NCBI RefSeq assembly: GCF_003112535.1
Contig: NZ_BEWA01000011.1
Location: 124,001 to 188,000, forward strand
DNA: 64,000 nt
Reading direction: 5' to 3'
From: Streptomyces rishiriensis
GTDB taxonomy: Bacteria; Actinomycetota; Actinomycetes; Streptomycetales; Streptomycetaceae
Every line of letters starts with the position of its first letter. The stretch's first letter is position 1. Under the pieces are notes generated by a model. That model was not told the origin of the DNA. It did no database searches and saw only the letters and a list, made by a program, of their open reading frames with translations. This document shows positions 47,018 through 56,081 of the stretch, piece by piece. Both the position numbers and the translations under genes were made by a program.

Positions 47018-47913
47018 GCGCCCGGGTGGAGCTGGTGCGGCAGCAGCAGGGTGTCCTCGATGGTGCCGGGCACGAAGGAGCGGCCCCAGTTGCCGCCGCC
47101 CTTGCCGCCGGCGATGAACTGCCGCTCGGCGAGCGCCCCGAAGTCGGCGTCGGTGCGCTCGAGTCGGAGCAGTTCCTGGTAGGCGTCGAAGTCCTTGAGG
47201 TGGACGAGCCAGTGCAGCCGGTCCATCACGCCGAACGTCTCCTCGTAGAGGTAGGAGGTGGCGCGGCCGGGCAGCTTGCGGTTGACCTCGTTCTGCCAGG
47301 CGAAGGCGTACAGCCGGGCCTCCTTGCGGAACTCGTGCGAGGCCTGGCCGGTGCGGTGCAGGGTGAGGAGCGCGTTCGCGGAGTGCAGCAGTTCGGCGTC
47401 GGACTGCCTGGTCTGCAACCGGGCCGGGTCGACCCAGAGATCGCCGCTGTCGTGCTCGTCCTCCTCGTGCACGAGCCCGTGCTGCGGGACGAGGATGCGT
47501 TCGCGCACGGAGCCCTCGACGACGGCACGGCCCCACACACCGGCGCTCGCGTCCTCGACCGTGCGGTCGCTCTCCAGCAGGTCGATCATCTTCTCGTCGT
47601 GGTCGACCATGTGCAGGCTGATGGCGTAGTCGTTCGGGGTCTTCCAATGGATCAGCCAGTGCACCCGGTCCTGCTTGCCGAACGCCTCCTCGTAGAAGTA
47701 GAAGGAGGCCCCGTTGAGGTCGGACTGGTTCATGTAGGCGATCACGTCGGCGAAGAGCTTGCGGCCCTCGACCCGGTGCTCGTACTTCAGCTGGGCGCTG
47801 CGGGCGATGGTGAAGCCCGAGTTGCCGGAGTGCAGCAGCTTGTCGGCGGGCACGGGGCTCTGGGCCGACGCCGGGCTGAGACCGGCCGCGCTCCGGGCTG
47901 TCCGCTGTTCCAT
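47014..47913 (-). CDS. Internally duplicated cluster protein of unknown function (copy 2)
   Basis: 299 residues from an ATG at 47913 behind GGAAGGAC. Like its paralogue at 43674-44606 it has two repeats. Residues about 22-100 contain PADKLLHSGNSGF and YEEAFGKQDRVHWLIHWK. Residues about 170-245 contain DAELLHSANALL and YEETFGVMDRLHWLVHLK. No transmembrane segment, signal peptide or nucleotide-binding motif is visible. It begins the transcript that includes AT-ER and copy 1, downstream of site 4. Function is unknown. Confidence 0.72.
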   Translation of the reverse strand: MEQRTARSAAGLSPASAQSPVPADKLLHSGNSGFTIARSAQLKYEHRVEGRKLFADVIAYMNQSDLNGASFYFYEEAFGKQDRVHWLIHWKTPNDYAISLHMVDHDEKMIDLLESDRTVEDASAGVWGRAVVEGSVRERILVPQHGLVHEEDEHDSGDLWVDPARLQTRQSDAELLHSANALLTLHRTGQASHEFRKEARLYAFAWQNEVNRKLPGRATSYLYEETFGVMDRLHWLVHLKDFDAYQELLRLERTDADFGALAERQFIAGGKGGGNWGRSFVPGTIEDTLLLPHQLHPGA

Positions 47914-48008
47914 GGAATGGCCGTCCTTCCGATGCGCAGAATGCGTGGCTCGTGCCGGGCCTGGAAGGCCGGCGCGAGCCACGCTAGGCGGACCGGGGTG
48001 CGGGGGCT

Positions 48009-48022
48009 GCACAACTTTGAGC
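48009..48022 (-). promoter_or_regulatory. FNR-like 14-bp inverted repeat, promoter of duplicated protein/AT-ER operon (site 4)
   Basis: GCACAACTTTGAGC (plus reading) lies 22 bp upstream of TAGCGT on the minus strand (47981-47986), giving a centre at -41.5. The same -10 hexamer and spacing within 1 bp occur at site 1. The start codon at 47913 is 96 bp away. Confidence 0.62.
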
Positions 48023-48050
48023 AGGCGGGGGCGGTCCCGCCGGCCCGGGG

Positions 48051-49610
48051 TCAGCCGGCCGCGGGCGCCTCCTGCACCGGCTGCTCGGCGGCCGGCTCGG
48101 CCTTGCGGGGCATCTCCTTGAGGAACAGGGACACCACGAGGGCGATGCCCACCAGCAGGACGCACACCAGGAACATGTCGCCCATGGCGTGCGCGTACCC
48201 GTCCAGGGCGTCCCCGCGCGCCGGTTCGGGCAGCCGGTGCAGGGCCTCGACGCCCTGGCCGGCGGCGCGTGCCGCGTCCTGGCCGACGTCGGTCAGCCGG
48301 TCGGTCACCCGGCTGGTGAGGACGGTGCCGAGGACCGCGACCCCGACGGCGGACCCCATCCGCTGGAAGAAGTTCGCGGCGCTGGTGGCCGCGCCGACGT
48401 CCTGCGGGGGCACGGAGTTCTGCACGGCGGTGATGACGGGCTGCATCACCAGACCGACGCCTGCGCCGAACAGGAAGGCGTACAGGCCGATCTGCCAGTA
48501 GGGGGTGTCGGCGGTGAGCCGGGACAGCAGCAGCATGGTGACGACCAGCAGCGCGGACCCGGAGACGGGGAACACCTTGTAGCGGCCGTTCTTGCTGATC
48601 AGCTGTCCCGAGGCGATCGAGGTGAGGGTCAGCCCGAACATCGCGGGGAGCATGGCGAGTCCGGAGCGGGTGGAGGACATGCCCATCACGGTCTGGAAGT
48701 ACAGCGGCAGGAACACGATGCCGGCGAACATGGCGGCGCCGGAGAGCAGTCCGAACAGGGCGCCGACGCCGAAGACCGGGTTGCGGAACAGGTTCATGGG
48801 GATGACCGGTTCGGCCGCCCGGGTCTCCGCCCACACGAACAGGACACCGAGGGCGACGGCGCCCGCGACCAGCAGCAGCGAACCGGGTGCGGCCCAACCG
48901 TAGGCGTCCCCGGCCCAGTTGAGGTACAGCAGGGCGCACACGACGGCGCCGGCGACCAGGGCGGCGCCGGCGAAGTCGATGGTGTGGCGGCGCTGAGGGC
49001 TGCGGATGCGCAGGCCGACGGCGGTCGCCACCAGGGCCAGCGCGCCGACCGGCACGTTGATCAGGAAGATCCAGCGCCAGCCCGGACCGTCCGTGAACCA
49101 GCCGCCGACCAGCGGTCCGACCACGCTCGACAGTCCGAACACGGCCCCGAACATGCCTTGGTAGCGGCCCCTGCGCTCCGGCGGCACCACGTCGGCGATC
49201 ACGGCGAGCGCCAGCACGAACAGTCCGCCCGCGCCGAGCCCCTGGATCCCGCGGAAGACGATGAGCTGCCAGATGCTCTGCGCGACGCCGCACAGCACGG
49301 ACCCCAGGACGAAGACGCCGATGGCGCACTGCACCACGGTCCGGCGGCCGTAGAGGTCGGACACCTTGCCCCAGAGCGGGGTGACCGCCATGGAGGTGAC
49401 CAGGTAGATCGTCACCACCCAGGGCAGGCGTTCCAGGCCGCCCAGTTCGCCGACGATGCTGGGCAGGGCGACGCTGACGACGGTCTGGTCCAGTGCCGAC
49501 AGCAGCATTCCCGCCATCACACCGACGATGGCCAGCGCGGCCTGACGAGGGGTGGGCAGGGCCGGTGCCGCGTCCGCGGGCCGGGAGGCCGCCTCTGCGG
49601 AGTTGTCCAT
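48051..49610 (-). CDS. MFS drug exporter, DHA2/EmrB-QacA type (probable product export and self-resistance)
   Basis: 519 residues with about 14 hydrophobic helices. Motif A is GKVSDLYGRR, motif C is GAVFGLSSVVGPLVGGW, and an LDQTVVSVALPSI first-helix motif marks the 14-TM DHA2 family. It exchanges protons for amphipathic drugs across the plasma membrane. GGAAGGAAAC precedes the ATG. It lies 44 bp after the PKS2 stop on the same strand, so it may be transcribed with it. Confidence 0.94.
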   Translation of the reverse strand: MDNSAEAASRPADAAPALPTPRQAALAIVGVMAGMLLSALDQTVVSVALPSIVGELGGLERLPWVVTIYLVTSMAVTPLWGKVSDLYGRRTVVQCAIGVFVLGSVLCGVAQSIWQLIVFRGIQGLGAGGLFVLALAVIADVVPPERRGRYQGMFGAVFGLSSVVGPLVGGWFTDGPGWRWIFLINVPVGALALVATAVGLRIRSPQRRHTIDFAGAALVAGAVVCALLYLNWAGDAYGWAAPGSLLLVAGAVALGVLFVWAETRAAEPVIPMNLFRNPVFGVGALFGLLSGAAMFAGIVFLPLYFQTVMGMSSTRSGLAMLPAMFGLTLTSIASGQLISKNGRYKVFPVSGSALLVVTMLLLSRLTADTPYWQIGLYAFLFGAGVGLVMQPVITAVQNSVPPQDVGAATSAANFFQRMGSAVGVAVLGTVLTSRVTDRLTDVGQDAARAAGQGVEALHRLPEPARGDALDGYAHAMGDMFLVCVLLVGIALVVSLFLKEMPRKAEPAAEQPVQEAPAAG

Positions 49611-49654
49611 GACGGGTGTTTCCTTCCGTGGGATGACGGGCGGCGGGCCGGGTG

Positions 49655-52600
49655 CTACGGCACCCTCTCCGCCGGGCTGGACGGGGGACTGCCCCCCGTC
49701 ACCCGGCGGGTGACGAAGCGCAGATCGAGGATGGCGGCGCGGGCGGGCGCCGGCCGGGCTTCCGCCTGCGGCCGGGGTTCCGCCTGCGACCAGGGTTCGG
49801 CCTGCGGGCGGGGTTCCGGGGCGGGGCCGCCGTCCGGCTTTCGCTCCAGCCACAGCCGCCGTCGTGTGTAGGCGGGCGCGGGCAGGGGCTCGCGCACCGC
49901 GACGCCGGACGGCCGCTCGGCGGGGTCGAGGGCGGAGGCGACGAGATGGGCGTTGGTGCCGCCGAGCCCGAAGGAGCTGAGCCCGGCCACCCTCCGCCCG
50001 GGCGGCGCCGTCCACTGCTCGGCCGAGGTCACGGGCCGGAACGGCGAGTGGGCGAAGTCGAAGCGCGGATTGGGCGTCTCGCAGAACAGGGTGGGCGGCA
50101 CCACCCCGTGCTCCAGGCTCAGCGCGACCTTGACCAGCCCCGCCACACCGGCCGCGCTCAGCAGATGGCCGACGTTGGCCTTCAGGCTGCCGATGGCGCA
50201 ACGGCCGTACGGCTCCTCCGCGCCGGCGAACGCGTCGGTGAGGGCCTTGAGTTCCATGGGGTCGCCGATCCTGGTGGCGGTCCCGTGCGCTTCCACCAGC
50301 CCGATCTCCTCGGCCCGGCGGCCGGCCGCGGCCAGCGCCTTGCGGACGACGTCGGTCTGGGCGGCCGGGTTCGGCGTGGTCGTCCCCATGGTGTGGCCGT
50401 CGTTGTTGACGGCGACCGCCTCGATCACCGCGTGGACGCGGTCGCCGTCGCGCAGGGCGGCGGCCAGCGGTTTCAGCAGGACGGCGCCGCAGGCCTCCCC
50501 CGGCACGATCCCGTCCGCCTTCTCGTCGAACGGCCGGCAGCGACCCGTGGGCGACAGCACCCGCGCGGCGCTGAACTCCAGGTAGGGCCGCTCGTCCAGG
50601 AGGATCTCCACCCCGCCCGCCAGGGCAAGTTCCGCCTCTCCGGACAGCACGCTGCGGCACGCCAGCTGCACGCTCACCAGGGAGGACGAACAGGCGCTGT
50701 CCACCACCAGGCTGGGCCCCCGGAAGTCGAAGCGGTGGGCCACCTGGGCGGCCAGGAAGTTCTGGTCGGACTGGAGCACGTCCGGGCGCAGGGGCGCGCG
50801 CAGCGGGTAGGAGGAGATCCGCCCGCCGACGAAGACGCCCACGTCCCGGCCGCGCAGTTCCTCGCCCCGGTAGCCGGCGTCGGCGAGACAGTCCCGGGTG
50901 GCCTCCAGGAACAGCCGGATCCCCGGGTCCAGCACGGTCGCCTCGTCGTCGGTGAGCTGGAAGGGCTCCGGGTCGAACAGGTCCAGCCCGTCCAGGAACC
51001 CGCCCCATTTCCCGGTGCTGCGGCCCAGTTCGTGGTCGGGGCGGTAGTAGGCCCGGGTGTCCCAGCGTCCGGCCGGCACCTCGGTCACGGAACAGCGGCC
51101 TTCGAGCAGGTTGCGCCAGAAGGCGGCGACGTCGGGGGCGCCGGGGAACCGTCCGGCCATGCCGATGACGGCGACCCTGCCGTCGGTACCGCGGCCGGCC
51201 GAGCCGGCCGAGGAGACGGTGGCGGGGGCTGCCGTCGGCGCCGGGACCGCCGGCCCGGTCCGCGGCGCGGGCCCCCGGGTCGCGGACTCCGCCGTCGTGG
51301 CGACCGGTTCGGCGTGTGGGGCGAGGCCCACGGAGGTCAGGTGGTCGTGCAGTTGCTCGACCGAGGGGTGTTCCAGCAGCAGCGACGGGGGAAGGCGCTT
51401 GCCTACGGCCTCCTCGACGTGCTCCAGCAGTTCGCCCAGCATCACGGACTCCACGCCGAGATCGGTGAAGTCCGCAGTGATGTCGAGGTCCGTCTCCGGG
51501 GTGCCGAGCACCGCGCACACCAGCGGGACCAGCCATCCGGGACCGCTGTCGGCGGGCGGGGCCTCCTGCGCCGGGGGCGCGTCCGCCACCGGTCCGGCCG
51601 GCGCCTCACCCGTCCGGGTGACCAGCAACGTCTCGGTGTCCAGGGAGGAGTCCAGGGGGACGGCCGGCAGGACCGTGCCGCCCCAGGGCATGGCGATCGC
51701 CTGCTCCAGGATGCGCAGCCCCGCCGCGTCGTCGACGGTGTCCAGACCGACCGGGGCGCAGACGTTGTCCTTGCCGCGTGCCGCTCCGCTCTGCGTCCAC
51801 ATCGGCCAGGCCACGGAACGGAAGTGGCCGGCGCCGCGGCGTACCCGGTGGGACAGCAGCAGGTCCATCGCCGCGTTGGCCGCCGCGTAGTCGGTGACGC
51901 CGACGGCGAGGCGCGGGATCAGGGCGCAGGCCGAGGAGAACGCCACGAAGAAGTCGAGCCGGTCGCCCGCGCACAGGCCGGCCAGTGTCTCCAGACCCTC
52001 GGGCTTGGGCGCGAACGTGGCGCGGACGGTGGCGGTGTCCTTGCCGACGAAAGCGGGCCGGCCGTCGCCGGGACCGCCCGCGCAGTGCACCACGCCCGCG
52101 AGGGGACCGAGTTCGGACCGCACCCGCTCCAGAAAGGCGCCGAGGGCGGCCCGGTCGGTGAGCGGACCGGTGTGGACCAGGACGCGCGCGCCGAGCTGTT
52201 CCAGTCGCCGTACGCCGACGACGGCCTCCGCCTCGGCGGCGCCGAGCGCCCCGGCGGCGTCCCACCGGTCACGGGGCGGCAGCGGCCGGGCTCCGAGCAC
52301 CGCGATCGCCCGCGCTCCGCGCTGGACGAGATGTGCGGCGATCCGGGCGCCGATGCCCCGGGTGCCGCCGGTGACGACGTAGGCGCGGCCGGGGTCCGGT
52401 TCGAGCGGGGCGTGCCGGGCCAGGGTGGGGCGCAGGACGGGTTCGTAGCGCAGTCCGTGCCGATGGCAGACCTCGGCCCGGTCGCCCGGCCGGTGCCATT
52501 CGCCCCACAGCGAGGCGGCCAGCCGTTCCGGGTCGGCGGTGGGCAGGTCGGTGTCGAGGACGGTGGTGTCCAGTCGCCGGTACTCGGCGCCGAGGCAGCG

Positions 52601-55600
52601 CAGGAACCCGGCCATGCGGGCGCCGGACGGGCAGGGGTCGGGCCCGTCGAGGTCCTGAAGGCCGCGTACCGCCTGGACGCCGCGCAACCGGGCGCCCGGC
52701 CGGGCGCCGACGAGCCGGCGGATCATCAGCAGGCGGGCGGTCCACGGGCCGGGGTCGTCGGGGTCGGGCCGGTCGAGGTCGGTGAGGTCGATCCAGCCGG
52801 CGATCACCGGGTGGCGGGCGAGCAGGTCGTCGGTGACGGCGTCGGCCTGGCCGTCGTCGCCGAACTCCCCTGCGTCGCCTGGACAGTTGCCGTCGTGGAC
52901 GAGGACCGGGACGAGGGTGCCGGGCGGCGCCGTGCGCGCGAGCGCGTCGGCCAGGGCCCGGGTCGCGGCGCCGAACAGGCACACCACGACGCCCTCGGCG
53001 GGACCGTTCCCGGCGGTCGCCTCGCCGGTGGGCAGCCACTCGCGGCGCAGCAGCACGGTGTCGTCGCCGTCCTGTCGAGGGGCCGGTGTGTCACGCGGGG
53101 ACCCGGTGGCGGGCGAGGCAGGGGGCCCGCCGGCGTCGTCCTCCTCGCGGATCCAGCACCGCATCCCGGCGAAGGGGTAGGTCGGCAGGGTGGTGACGCG
53201 CGGCACGGCGCCGGTGTACAGCCGGGCCCAGTCGACGGGTCCGCCGCTCACCCAGTGCCGGGCGACCGCGGCGAGGTCGGGGTCGGGACCGTCCGGCAGC
53301 AGACGCCCCTGGGGCCGGCCACCGTGCGGCGCCCGGCCGCGCAGGACGCCCGCGGCGTCCGTGTGCCGGCCTGCCGCGAACTCCGTCAGGCGGTCGGCCG
53401 CCTCCGCCGCGTCGGTGGCGAGGAGCGCGAGCCGCACGCGCAGCGGCTCGCGGCCGATCTGGAGGGTCCAGGCGATGTCGGCGAGTGCGACAGGCTCCGG
53501 GCGGCGCAGCCAGGCGGCGAGGCGGGACGCGGAGTCCTTCAGCCGCTCCTCGTCGTGTGCGGAGAGCACGAGCAGCCGGGGCGCCGGGGCGGTGTCCGTG
53601 CGGGGCTGCGCGGGGAACTCCTCCAGCACGACGTGGGCGATGGTTCCGCCGGCGCCGAAGGAGCTGATGCCCGCGCGCCGGGGCCGCGGTGCGCCGTCGG
53701 GTCCGGTCGGCCGCTGCCAGGGGGCGGCGGTGTCCTGGGCGCGGAACGGCACGGCGTCCCAGTCGATGTTCGGGTTGAGCCGGTCCACGTGCAGGGTCGG
53801 GGCCAGCGTGCCGTGTTCCAGCTGGAGCAGGCTCTTGGTGAGCGCGGCGATGCCGGCCGCGGCCTCGGCGTGCCCGATGGCGGACTTCACCGAGCCGATG
53901 GGCAGCGAGCCCGGCGGACGGTCGTCGCCGCCGAAGACGCGGGTGAGACCGTCGATCTCGACCGGGTCGCCGAGTGCGGTGCCGGCGCCGTGGGCCTCCA
54001 CGTAGTCGATGTCGGCGGGTCGCAGTCCCGCGTCCGCGAGGGCGTCCCGGACGACCTCGCTCTGCGCGACGGGGGACGGCACGATGTAGCCGTTGGTGCG
54101 TCCCGCGTGCACCACTGCGGTGCCCCGGATCACCGCGCGCACCCGGTCGCCGTCGGCCAGGGCCCGGGCCAGCGGCTTCAGCACCAGCACGCCGACCGCC
54201 TCGGCCGGCACGAATCCGTCGCCGCCCGCGCCGAAGCTGCGGCAGCGCCGGGAGCTGGAGGTCAGGGACATGAGCCGCTGCTGGACGAACTTGTTCGGGT
54301 GCAGGGAGAGGTTGACGGCCCCGGCGAGCGCGATCTCGCAGTCTCCGGCCCGCAGTGCGCGCACGGCCAGGTGCAGGGCGGACAGCGAGGAGGAGCACAT
54401 GGTGTCGACGGCGAGGCTGGGACCGTGCAGGTCGAGGACGTAGGAGACGCGGTTGGCGATGTTGCCGAGCGCGCCGCCGCTGTAGGCGGAGCGTCCGCGC
54501 AGGGTCTCCTCCACGCCGAAGAAGGCGTAGTCGGCGTACATGGCGCCCGCGTAGACGCCGACGCGCGACCGGTGCTGTTCGCGCAGTCGTTGCCGGGGGT
54601 AGGCGGCGTTCTCCAGAGCGGCCCAGGCCGTCTCCAGGAAGAGCCGCTCGTGCGGGTCCATGAGGGCGGCGTCGCGGGGGGTGATGCCGAACAGCAGCGG
54701 GTCGAAGCGGTCGACGCCGTCGAGGAAGCCGCCGGTCATGTCCTCGACGGGCCAGCCGGGCCGGTGCCGGTGGGCGGGCAGGCCGGTGACGCAGTCGTGT
54801 CCGGATCTCAGGTTGGCCCAGAACGTCTCCAGGTCCGGGGCCTGCGGGTAGCGGCCGGCGACGCCGATGACGGCTATCGCGCCGTTGCTCCCCCCGGCCG
54901 GGGCCGGAGCAGGGGCAGGGGTGGGGACAGGGGGCGGGGGCGGGGGCGGGGCAGGGTCCAGGGCCGCGGCCGATAAGGGAGCGGGGTCCGTCCGTACGGT
55001 CTCCGACTGTCCGGGGTCCGTCCGTACGGTCTCCGACTGTCCGGGGTCCGTCCGTACGGTCTCCGACTGTCTGGATTCCGACTGTCCGGTGTCCGTCCGT
55101 CCGGTCTCCGTCCGTCCGGTCTCGGGCGTACGGCGCGGGGCGGCTCCGCAGCGGCGTACGGCGTCCTCGGCGACGTGTGCCATGTCGCGGTGCTCGAAGA
55201 ACAGGGTGCGGGCGCCGACCCCCCAGTCCTCCTCCAGCAGCCGGTTGAGTTCGCCGATCTGCAGCGAGGTGAGCCCGTACTCCACGAAGGGCGTGTGGGC
55301 GTCGAGTTCGCTCCGGGGTATCCCGGACACCTCGGCGTACCGGTCCAGGAGGGCCGTCTCCAGGTCGGCCACGCACGGATCTGCCCCCGCGTCCGATGCG
55401 GTGGCGACGGCGAGTGCCGAAGGGGACCGCGGCACGGGCGCGTCGGCGGCGGTGAAGGGGTACACCGGCAGGGCGACGCGGGCGCGTGGCGTGTGCCAGT
55501 AGGTCTCCCAGGTCAGGTCGGCACCCTCGGCCCACAGCCGGGCCGCCTCGGCGGCGGTGCCGGGCGGGCCGGCCGGCGCCCGGCCGGCCCGCCCGGTGTG

Positions 55601-55945
55601 GACGGCCGGGTCGGCCCGCCCGGCGAGGAAGGCGCCGAGCGCGGCGACGACCCCGGCGAGATCGTGGTGGACGACCGCCAGCCGGTGCCGCATGGGCACC
55701 CTGCCGGTCTGGGTCGTCCAGGCCACGTCGGCGACGGCGGGCGCCCGCTCCTGGCGCAGCAGCCGGGCGAGCCGGTCGCGCAGGCCGTGGGCGGCGCGGG
55801 CGAGCCGCTCCGGGTCGCCCGCCGACACGAGGACGACGCACGGGTCGACCGGCGCCGTCCCGTTGCCGCCGGACGGGGTGTCCGGGGGGACGCGCGTACC
55901 GCCGTGGGGTCGGGTGTCGATGTCGGTGCGCTCCATAGGGTTCAT
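49655..55945 (-). CDS. Trans-AT polyketide synthase 2: (post-KS adaptor)-ACP-KS-KR-ACP-KS
   Basis: 2096 residues. Residues 1-170 match the sequence that normally follows a KS (LVSAGDPERLARAAHGLRD, VALPVYPF), although no KS precedes it here. The KS is probably the C-terminal KS0 of the 62298-64000 protein, a split module. Then: ACP (Ser227), repeat linker (about 292-321), KS (354-780; Cys517, His652, His692), KR (1192-1370; Ser1338, Tyr1353), ACP (Ser1500), and KS (1590-2010; Cys1752, His1887, His1927). The last KS has no processing domains; they are the DH-ACP-KR at the start of the giant synthase. No AT is present. The ATG is at 55945; Met4 is an alternative. Confidence 0.92.
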   Translation of the reverse strand: MNPMERTDIDTRPHGGTRVPPDTPSGGNGTAPVDPCVVLVSAGDPERLARAAHGLRDRLARLLRQERAPAVADVAWTTQTGRVPMRHRLAVVHHDLAGVVAALGAFLAGRADPAVHTGRAGRAPAGPPGTAAEAARLWAEGADLTWETYWHTPRARVALPVYPFTAADAPVPRSPSALAVATASDAGADPCVADLETALLDRYAEVSGIPRSELDAHTPFVEYGLTSLQIGELNRLLEEDWGVGARTLFFEHRDMAHVAEDAVRRCGAAPRRTPETGRTETGRTDTGQSESRQSETVRTDPGQSETVRTDPGQSETVRTDPAPLSAAALDPAPPPPPPPVPTPAPAPAPAGGSNGAIAVIGVAGRYPQAPDLETFWANLRSGHDCVTGLPAHRHRPGWPVEDMTGGFLDGVDRFDPLLFGITPRDAALMDPHERLFLETAWAALENAAYPRQRLREQHRSRVGVYAGAMYADYAFFGVEETLRGRSAYSGGALGNIANRVSYVLDLHGPSLAVDTMCSSSLSALHLAVRALRAGDCEIALAGAVNLSLHPNKFVQQRLMSLTSSSRRCRSFGAGGDGFVPAEAVGVLVLKPLARALADGDRVRAVIRGTAVVHAGRTNGYIVPSPVAQSEVVRDALADAGLRPADIDYVEAHGAGTALGDPVEIDGLTRVFGGDDRPPGSLPIGSVKSAIGHAEAAAGIAALTKSLLQLEHGTLAPTLHVDRLNPNIDWDAVPFRAQDTAAPWQRPTGPDGAPRPRRAGISSFGAGGTIAHVVLEEFPAQPRTDTAPAPRLLVLSAHDEERLKDSASRLAAWLRRPEPVALADIAWTLQIGREPLRVRLALLATDAAEAADRLTEFAAGRHTDAAGVLRGRAPHGGRPQGRLLPDGPDPDLAAVARHWVSGGPVDWARLYTGAVPRVTTLPTYPFAGMRCWIREEDDAGGPPASPATGSPRDTPAPRQDGDDTVLLRREWLPTGEATAGNGPAEGVVVCLFGAATRALADALARTAPPGTLVPVLVHDGNCPGDAGEFGDDGQADAVTDDLLARHPVIAGWIDLTDLDRPDPDDPGPWTARLLMIRRLVGARPGARLRGVQAVRGLQDLDGPDPCPSGARMAGFLRCLGAEYRRLDTTVLDTDLPTADPERLAASLWGEWHRPGDRAEVCHRHGLRYEPVLRPTLARHAPLEPDPGRAYVVTGGTRGIGARIAAHLVQRGARAIAVLGARPLPPRDRWDAAGALGAAEAEAVVGVRRLEQLGARVLVHTGPLTDRAALGAFLERVRSELGPLAGVVHCAGGPGDGRPAFVGKDTATVRATFAPKPEGLETLAGLCAGDRLDFFVAFSSACALIPRLAVGVTDYAAANAAMDLLLSHRVRRGAGHFRSVAWPMWTQSGAARGKDNVCAPVGLDTVDDAAGLRILEQAIAMPWGGTVLPAVPLDSSLDTETLLVTRTGEAPAGPVADAPPAQEAPPADSGPGWLVPLVCAVLGTPETDLDITADFTDLGVESVMLGELLEHVEEAVGKRLPPSLLLEHPSVEQLHDHLTSVGLAPHAEPVATTAESATRGPAPRTGPAVPAPTAAPATVSSAGSAGRGTDGRVAVIGMAGRFPGAPDVAAFWRNLLEGRCSVTEVPAGRWDTRAYYRPDHELGRSTGKWGGFLDGLDLFDPEPFQLTDDEATVLDPGIRLFLEATRDCLADAGYRGEELRGRDVGVFVGGRISSYPLRAPLRPDVLQSDQNFLAAQVAHRFDFRGPSLVVDSACSSSLVSVQLACRSVLSGEAELALAGGVEILLDERPYLEFSAARVLSPTGRCRPFDEKADGIVPGEACGAVLLKPLAAALRDGDRVHAVIEAVAVNNDGHTMGTTTPNPAAQTDVVRKALAAAGRRAEEIGLVEAHGTATRIGDPMELKALTDAFAGAEEPYGRCAIGSLKANVGHLLSAAGVAGLVKVALSLEHGVVPPTLFCETPNPRFDFAHSPFRPVTSAEQWTAPPGRRVAGLSSFGLGGTNAHLVASALDPAERPSGVAVREPLPAPAYTRRRLWLERKPDGGPAPEPRPQAEPWSQAEPRPQAEARPAPARAAILDLRFVTRRVTGGSPPSSPAERVP
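54983..55072. repeat. Three 30-bp tandem repeats in PKS2 linker
   Basis: Three near-identical units beginning GGGGTCCGTCCGTACGGTCT encode repeated Ser-Glu-Thr-Val-Arg-Thr-Asp-Pro-Gly-Gln between the first ACP and KS. Degenerate shorter copies run to about 55125 (TGQSESRQSE, ETGRTETGRT). In frame; a linker of variable length. Confidence 0.95.
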
Positions 55946-56081
55946 GCCGTCTCACTCCACGGGTGTCGACCTCGGCTCGGTCCGTGTCGGTCCGGGCACG
56001 CCGCGTGCCCGTGGGGTCCCGTGGGCGGGACGCCGTCGTCCGTCGCAGACCGTATCGGCGATTGCTTGCTGTGCCACTGGT
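55946..56081. other. 136-bp gap upstream of PKS2
   Basis: GC-rich DNA with a possible TACGGT -10 hexamer on the minus strand near 56050. No copy of the 14-bp inverted repeat is seen, so PKS2 may be read through from the HMGS 2 promoter. Confidence 0.3.
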
